Assembly: GCF_016863135.1 (NCBI RefSeq) | Contig: NZ_BOOH01000048.1 | Location: 62,001 to 126,000, forward strand | Direction: 5' to 3' | Source: Planobispora longispora | Lineage (GTDB): Bacteria > Actinomycetota > Actinomycetes > Streptosporangiales > Streptosporangiaceae | DNA length: 64,000 nucleotides | In this document: positions 60,785 to 64,000 of the stretch, piece by piece | Numbering within the stretch: the first letter of the stretch is position 1 | Layout of the letters: each line of letters begins with the position of its first letter | Translations under genes and position numbers: made by a program | Notes under the pieces: model-generated | The model's input: the letters and a program-made list of their open reading frames with translations, nothing else | Told to the model about the DNA's origin: nothing | The model's database searches: none

Positions 60785-61672
60785 ATGACCGTCGAGCGCT
60801 TCGAGGAACACCGTGATCTGCTGACCGGGGTCGCCTACCGGATCCTGGGCAGCGCCGCCGATGCCGAGGACGTCGTGCAGGAGGCGTGGCTGCGCTGGTC
60901 GGGTGTGGACGCCGACGCCGTCGAGAACGACCGGGCCTACCTGATCAGGGTGACCACGCGGCTGTCCGTCGACCGGTTGCGGCGGATCGGGGCCCGGCGG
61001 GAGTCGTACGTCGGGGAGTGGCTGCCCGAGCCGGTCGCCACGACCCTCGGTGTGGACGATCGGGTCGAGCTGACCACGTCGGTGGAGCTGGCGCTGCTGG
61101 TGGTCCTGGAGACGCTGTCCCCGCTGGAGCGGGCGGTGTTCGTGCTGCGGGAGGCGTTCGGCCTGCCGTACGCGGAGATCGGCGAGGCGATCGGGCGCGG
61201 CGAGGCGGCCGCCCGGCAGCTCGGCCGCCGGGCCAAGCGGCATGTCGAGGAGCGGCGTCCCCGCTTCGACGTGGACCGGGCCCGGCGCCGTGAGATCACC
61301 GAGCGCTTCGTCGGCGCCGCCGCGGGCGGGGACCTGGAGGGGCTCATCTCGATGCTCGCCGCCGACGCCACCCTGGTGGGCGACGGCGGCGGGAAGGCCA
61401 AGGCCCCGCTGCGGACCGTCGCCGGCGCCCGGAAGGTCGCGCGCCTGCTCGTCTCGATCGCGAGCGAGGCGGGCGCCCAGCGGTTCCTGGACTCCATCGG
61501 CGTCGCGGCGGCCGACGGCATCGCCGTGGAGTTCCCCGAGGTCAACGGCGCTCCGGCAGCCGTGGTGACCGCCGGCGGACGGCCGATCACGCTGTTCTCC
61601 CTGGTCATCAGCGACGGGCTGATCGAGACGATCTACCTCGTCTCCAATCCGGAGAAACTCGCCCGCCTCTGA
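60785..61672 (+). CDS. sigJ: ECF41-type (SigJ-like) RNA polymerase sigma factor
   Basis: 295 residues. Sigma region 2 (LTGVAYRILGSAADAEDVVQ, EAWLRW) and region 4 (LETLSPLERAVFVLREAFGL, PYAEIGEAIGR) are followed by a C-terminal SnoaL/NTF2-like domain (about 170-290; EITERFVGAAAGGDLEGLIS, LLADATLVGDGGG-type). This fused domain replaces a separate anti-sigma factor and modulates activity in the ECF41 group. No anti-sigma gene is adjacent. The flavoprotein gene downstream has the same promoter motif, as expected since ECF41 regulons are usually the neighbouring enzyme gene. Confidence 0.92.
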   Translation: MTVERFEEHRDLLTGVAYRILGSAADAEDVVQEAWLRWSGVDADAVENDRAYLIRVTTRLSVDRLRRIGARRESYVGEWLPEPVATTLGVDDRVELTTSVELALLVVLETLSPLERAVFVLREAFGLPYAEIGEAIGRGEAAARQLGRRAKRHVEERRPRFDVDRARRREITERFVGAAAGGDLEGLISMLAADATLVGDGGGKAKAPLRTVAGARKVARLLVSIASEAGAQRFLDSIGVAAADGIAVEFPEVNGAPAAVVTAGGRPITLFSLVISDGLIETIYLVSNPEKLARL

Positions 61673-61683
61673 TCGCGAAACGA

Positions 61684-61711
61684 TGTCACGAATGTCTCCG
61701 CCGGCTGCGTC
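61684..61711 (+). promoter_or_regulatory. ECF41-type promoter of the flavoprotein gene
   Basis: TGTCACG (61684-61690), 17 nt, CGTC (61708-61711), then 8 nt to the ATG at 61720. The layout is identical to that at 60748, marking the flavoprotein as the predicted target of the adjacent sigma factor. Confidence 0.75.
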
Positions 61712-61719
61712 GTGGGGGC

Positions 61720-62883
61720 ATGAGACGAGAAATCACCATCATCGGTGGCGGCCTCGCCGGGCTGACCGCGGCCATCGCGTGCGCCGAGGGCGGCGCCGCC
61801 GTCACCCTCCACGAGGCCCACCGGGCACTGGGCGGGCGGGCCCGCTCGTCCGCCGCGCCGTACATCGCCAATGACGGCACGCACGTCTTCTACTCCGACG
61901 GCGGGCCGTGGCGCTGGATGGCGGCCCGGAAGCTGGTCCAGCCGTTCCGCAAGCCGACGCTCGGCGAGATCGCGCGGGCCCGGTTCCGGTACGGCGGCCG
62001 CCTGACCCTGACCCCTCCCTGGTCGCTGGTGAACGCGCTCACCAAGCGGAAGACGGTGGCCCCGGTGGACCGGGACTTCCGGAGCTGGGCCACGGAGCGG
62101 TTCGGCGCGGAGGCGATGCGGGCGGCCTGCGGGCTCGTCGGCGTCATCACCTACGACGCCGACCCCGGACGGCTGTCGGCCGCGTTCGTCTGGGAGCGGG
62201 CGCTGCGGGCGAGCTCGCCGCAGTACCCGGCCCCGCGCTACGTCGTCGGCGGCTGGCAGAAGGTGGTCGACCGGATGGCCGGCCACGCCCGCGGGCTCGG
62301 CGTGCGGATCGAGACCGGCGCGCGGGTGGACCGCCTGCCGGAGGACACCCCCGTGATCGTCGCGACCTCGCTGGACGCGGCCAGGACCCTGCTGGGCGAC
62401 GAGTCCCTGCGCTGGGAGAGCGGCCGGGCGGTCCTGCTCGACCTCGGACTCACCCGGAGCCCGAAGGACGTGTTCATCGCCTCGGACCTGGACGAGGGCG
62501 GGTTCGTCGAGCAGTACAGCCTGGCCGACCGCACCCTCGCCCCCGCCGGGCACACGCTCGCGCAGCTGGAGATGCCGCTGCGGGCGGGTGAGACGAAGGC
62601 CGAGGGGCTCGCCCGGCTGGAGCGCCTGGCCGATCTCGCACTGCCCGGCCGGCGGGAGCGCACCACCTGGCGGCGGGAGGCCGTGTCCAACGGCCGCAGC
62701 GGCGCCCTGGACCTGCCCGGTTTCTCCTGGCGGGACCGCCCGGCGATCGACCGGGGCGACGGCGTCTGGCTGGCCGGTGACGCGGTCGCGGCCCCCGGCA
62801 TGCTCAGCGAGGTCTCCACGCACAGCGCCCTGGCCGCGGCGCGGGCGGCGCTGCGCGCCGTCGGCTCGCCGGTGGCGGCCTGA
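61720..62883 (+). CDS. FAD-dependent oxidoreductase (amine oxidase/phytoene-desaturase-like)
   Basis: 387 residues. N-terminal dinucleotide-binding motif ITIIGGGLAGLTAAIACAEG, the following HEAHRALGGRARSSAAPYIA, and a C-terminal GDGVWLAGDAVAAPGMLSEV typical of flavin amine oxidase-like enzymes. The substrate is unknown. It is preceded by an ECF41-type promoter and is the likely regulon of the sigma factor 47 nt upstream. The stop lies in a 26-nt imperfect tandem duplication. Confidence 0.88.
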   Translation: MRREITIIGGGLAGLTAAIACAEGGAAVTLHEAHRALGGRARSSAAPYIANDGTHVFYSDGGPWRWMAARKLVQPFRKPTLGEIARARFRYGGRLTLTPPWSLVNALTKRKTVAPVDRDFRSWATERFGAEAMRAACGLVGVITYDADPGRLSAAFVWERALRASSPQYPAPRYVVGGWQKVVDRMAGHARGLGVRIETGARVDRLPEDTPVIVATSLDAARTLLGDESLRWESGRAVLLDLGLTRSPKDVFIASDLDEGGFVEQYSLADRTLAPAGHTLAQLEMPLRAGETKAEGLARLERLADLALPGRRERTTWRREAVSNGRSGALDLPGFSWRDRPAIDRGDGVWLAGDAVAAPGMLSEVSTHSALAAARAALRAVGSPVAA

Positions 62884-62916
62884 CCCTCCCCTCACCGGTG
62901 GCGGCCCGCCCTCCTC
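62865..62916 (+). repeat. 26-nt imperfect tandem duplication spanning the flavoprotein stop
   Basis: Unit CTCGCCGGTGGCGGCCTGAC... is repeated at 62891 as CTCACCGGTGGCGGCCCGCC... The first unit contains the TGA; in the second the same position reads CGC. Confidence 0.75.
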
Positions 62917-62931
62917 TCCCGGGCGCGCGGG

Positions 62932-63777
62932 TCAGGGCGGGGAGACGGTGGTGATCATGGTCAGCTCGGAGCCGTCCGCCGACAGCTCCAGGGTGACGGC
63001 GGCCGCGCCGAGCTCGGAGGTGCGGGACAGGTGGGTGCCCCCGCAGGGGATGGTCACCTCGCCCTCGGGCAGGCCGCAGTGCCAGGCGCGGCGCGCGGTC
63101 AGCTCGGCTCCCGGACTGTCGATCCGGACCGGGGCGTCGGCCGCGATCCACTCCTTGAGCCGGTCCCCGGCCCGCCGGGCGATCTCGGGGAGGTCCTCGG
63201 CCAGGCCGTCGGCGGTGAAGCCCTTGCGGCGCAGGGACTTGCCCAGCCGGTAGACGTCGCGGCTGCCGTACGGCTCGATCCGCGAGGAGGTGATGGCGGT
63301 CCGGTCGAAGTCGGGGCTGCCCAGCCCGTCGGCGGGCGCCTCCTTGCGCCAGCGGTCGGCCAGCGCGGAGTTGAGCGCGAGGGCGGCCAGGTGGCAGGCG
63401 GTGTGCCCGGCCGACAGGGCGCGGCGGCGCCCGGCGTCCACCACCAGATCGACCTCCCCCTCCAGGGGCGCGCCGGTGATGTGGACGACGAGCCAGCTCC
63501 AGCCGGGCTCGCCCCGGCGGACCGGGATGTCCGCGCCGAGGTGGACGGTCTCCTCGCCGTCCCGCACGGCCCCGGTGACGCAGTCGGCGACCGCGGCCCC
63601 GCCGATCGTGCCGGTGTCGGCGGGCTGGTCCGGCCAGGTGTGGTCGAGGGGGTGGAACGGGGTCTCGGCGACGATCACTCCGTACCGGTCCCCCACCGGC
63701 ACGACCCCCACGACGGCCGAGCGCCCTCCGGTCTCCCCCGCGGGATAGGTGACCAGCGTCGATGTCTCGATCTTCAT
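62932..63777 (-). CDS. AlaX-like alanyl-tRNA editing protein
   Basis: 281 residues resembling the editing domain of alanyl-tRNA synthetase and free-standing AlaX. Landmarks are TPFHPLDHTWPDQPADTGTI (glycine-motif/barrel), GHTACHLAALALNSAL with the HxxxH zinc ligands, and PCGGTHLSRTSEL with the Cys and His that complete the metal site. It probably deacylates mischarged Ser- or Gly-tRNA(Ala). Two tRNA-Ala genes lie in this window, the nearer 2.3 kb away. Confidence 0.8.
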   Translation of the reverse strand: MKIETSTLVTYPAGETGGRSAVVGVVPVGDRYGVIVAETPFHPLDHTWPDQPADTGTIGGAAVADCVTGAVRDGEETVHLGADIPVRRGEPGWSWLVVHITGAPLEGEVDLVVDAGRRRALSAGHTACHLAALALNSALADRWRKEAPADGLGSPDFDRTAITSSRIEPYGSRDVYRLGKSLRRKGFTADGLAEDLPEIARRAGDRLKEWIAADAPVRIDSPGAELTARRAWHCGLPEGEVTIPCGGTHLSRTSELGAAAVTLELSADGSELTMITTVSPP

Positions 63778-63834
63778 CTGCCCATCCTCTCAGCACGGTC
63801 CTCGCCCGACGCCGCTGCGGCCTTCCCCGACGCC

Positions 63835-63875
63835 GGTACGGCCTGCGTCGCCCCCGAGGAGACGCAGGCCGTACC
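63835..63875. terminator. 15-bp hairpin after the partial membrane-protein gene
   Basis: Arms GGTACGGCCTGCGTC and GACGCAGGCCGTACC with an 11-nt loop, 30 nt past the stop of the minus-strand gene at the window end. Confidence 0.7.
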
Positions 63876-63904
63876 ACCGCACGGGTGTGCCGCTCCGGCG
63901 GACG

Positions 63905-64000
63905 TCAGCGGGACGGCGCCCGCTCGTCCTCCAGGTAGCGGGCGCGGCCGGCGTACAGGCCGACGGCCAGCTGCACCGCGACCACCGCGAACAGCAGTAG
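63905..64000 (-). CDS. C-terminal end of a membrane protein (truncated by window)
   Basis: The last 31 codons read LLLFAVVAVQLAVGLYAG, a TM helix, then RARYLEDERAPSR and a stop at 63905. The rest lies beyond the window. The family cannot be assigned. Confidence 0.6.
   Translation of the reverse strand, partial: LLLFAVVAVQLAVGLYAGRARYLEDERAPSR

Overview
The window is very GC-rich, with strong third-position GC bias, many GTG starts, tightly packed genes and actinobacterial families throughout (BTAD/AfsR-type regulators, SigJ-like ECF sigma factor, DrrAB exporters, SCO6745-like protein, TIGR03086 protein). It is chromosomal DNA of a soil actinomycete. A Streptosporangiaceae-like host (Streptosporangium, Nonomuraea and relatives) would fit, but that is inference; no 16S or marker set is present. 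No CRISPR array, prophage or complete biosynthetic cluster is visible.

Layout. 1-5 kb: the C-terminal part of an AfsR-like regulator with a 14-TM MFS exporter, a set of decayed genes (histidine kinase tail, NarL response regulator, small membrane protein) and a MerR regulator. 5-12.6 kb: a secreted xylan/arabinoxylan-degradation locus with divergent arms. GH62 and GH43 enzymes with N-terminal ricin-type lectin domains lie on the minus strand, with a broken GH10 xylanase between them and a short Tat-signal relic ahead of GH43. A GH10 xylanase and a CE1-like esterase, each with a C-terminal CBM13, lie on the plus strand. LacI-type operators and CGAAA-N-TTTCG-type sites sit in the shared intergenic region. 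12.8-33 kb: tRNA-Ala(GGC) and many single genes (VWA lipoprotein, asparagine-synthetase-like protein, rhodanese, GlxA-type regulator, nucleotidyltransferase, MerR regulators, RecQ helicase, DrrAB exporter with TetR repressor, FUSC-type membrane protein, methyltransferases, serpin lipoprotein, diacylglycerol-kinase-like protein).

33-47 kb is the most unusual part. A response regulator fused to a class III nucleotide cyclase is divergent from a cyclic-nucleotide-binding protein and an MBL-fold hydrolase. The cyclase gene heads an apparent operon with a MacB/LolD-type ATPase, two tandem FtsX-type permeases, a membrane GAF histidine kinase and a phytoene-desaturase-like flavoprotein. A single-domain receiver and a NarL regulator follow on the other strand. 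The NarL regulator has the same receiver subtype as the cyclase, so the set reads as one second-messenger/two-component signalling module coupled to an ABC transporter.

47-57 kb: an MHS-family transporter, a MetE-like methyltransferase, an acyl-CoA ligase, a PaaX remnant, a second DrrAB exporter and its convergent AfsR-like regulator. 57-60.6 kb is accessory debris: a small RNA polymerase alpha-CTD/WD40 fusion, an LRR fragment, an ECF sigma factor with a membrane partner, an IS30 remnant and a second, identical tRNA-Ala. 60.8-64 kb: an ECF41-type sigma factor with near-identical promoter motifs upstream of itself and of the adjacent flavoprotein, an AlaX-like editing protein, and the end of a membrane protein gene.

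Two patterns run across the window. One is a dispersed hairpin repeat (three copies). The other is short tandem duplications that span stop codons of several unrelated genes.
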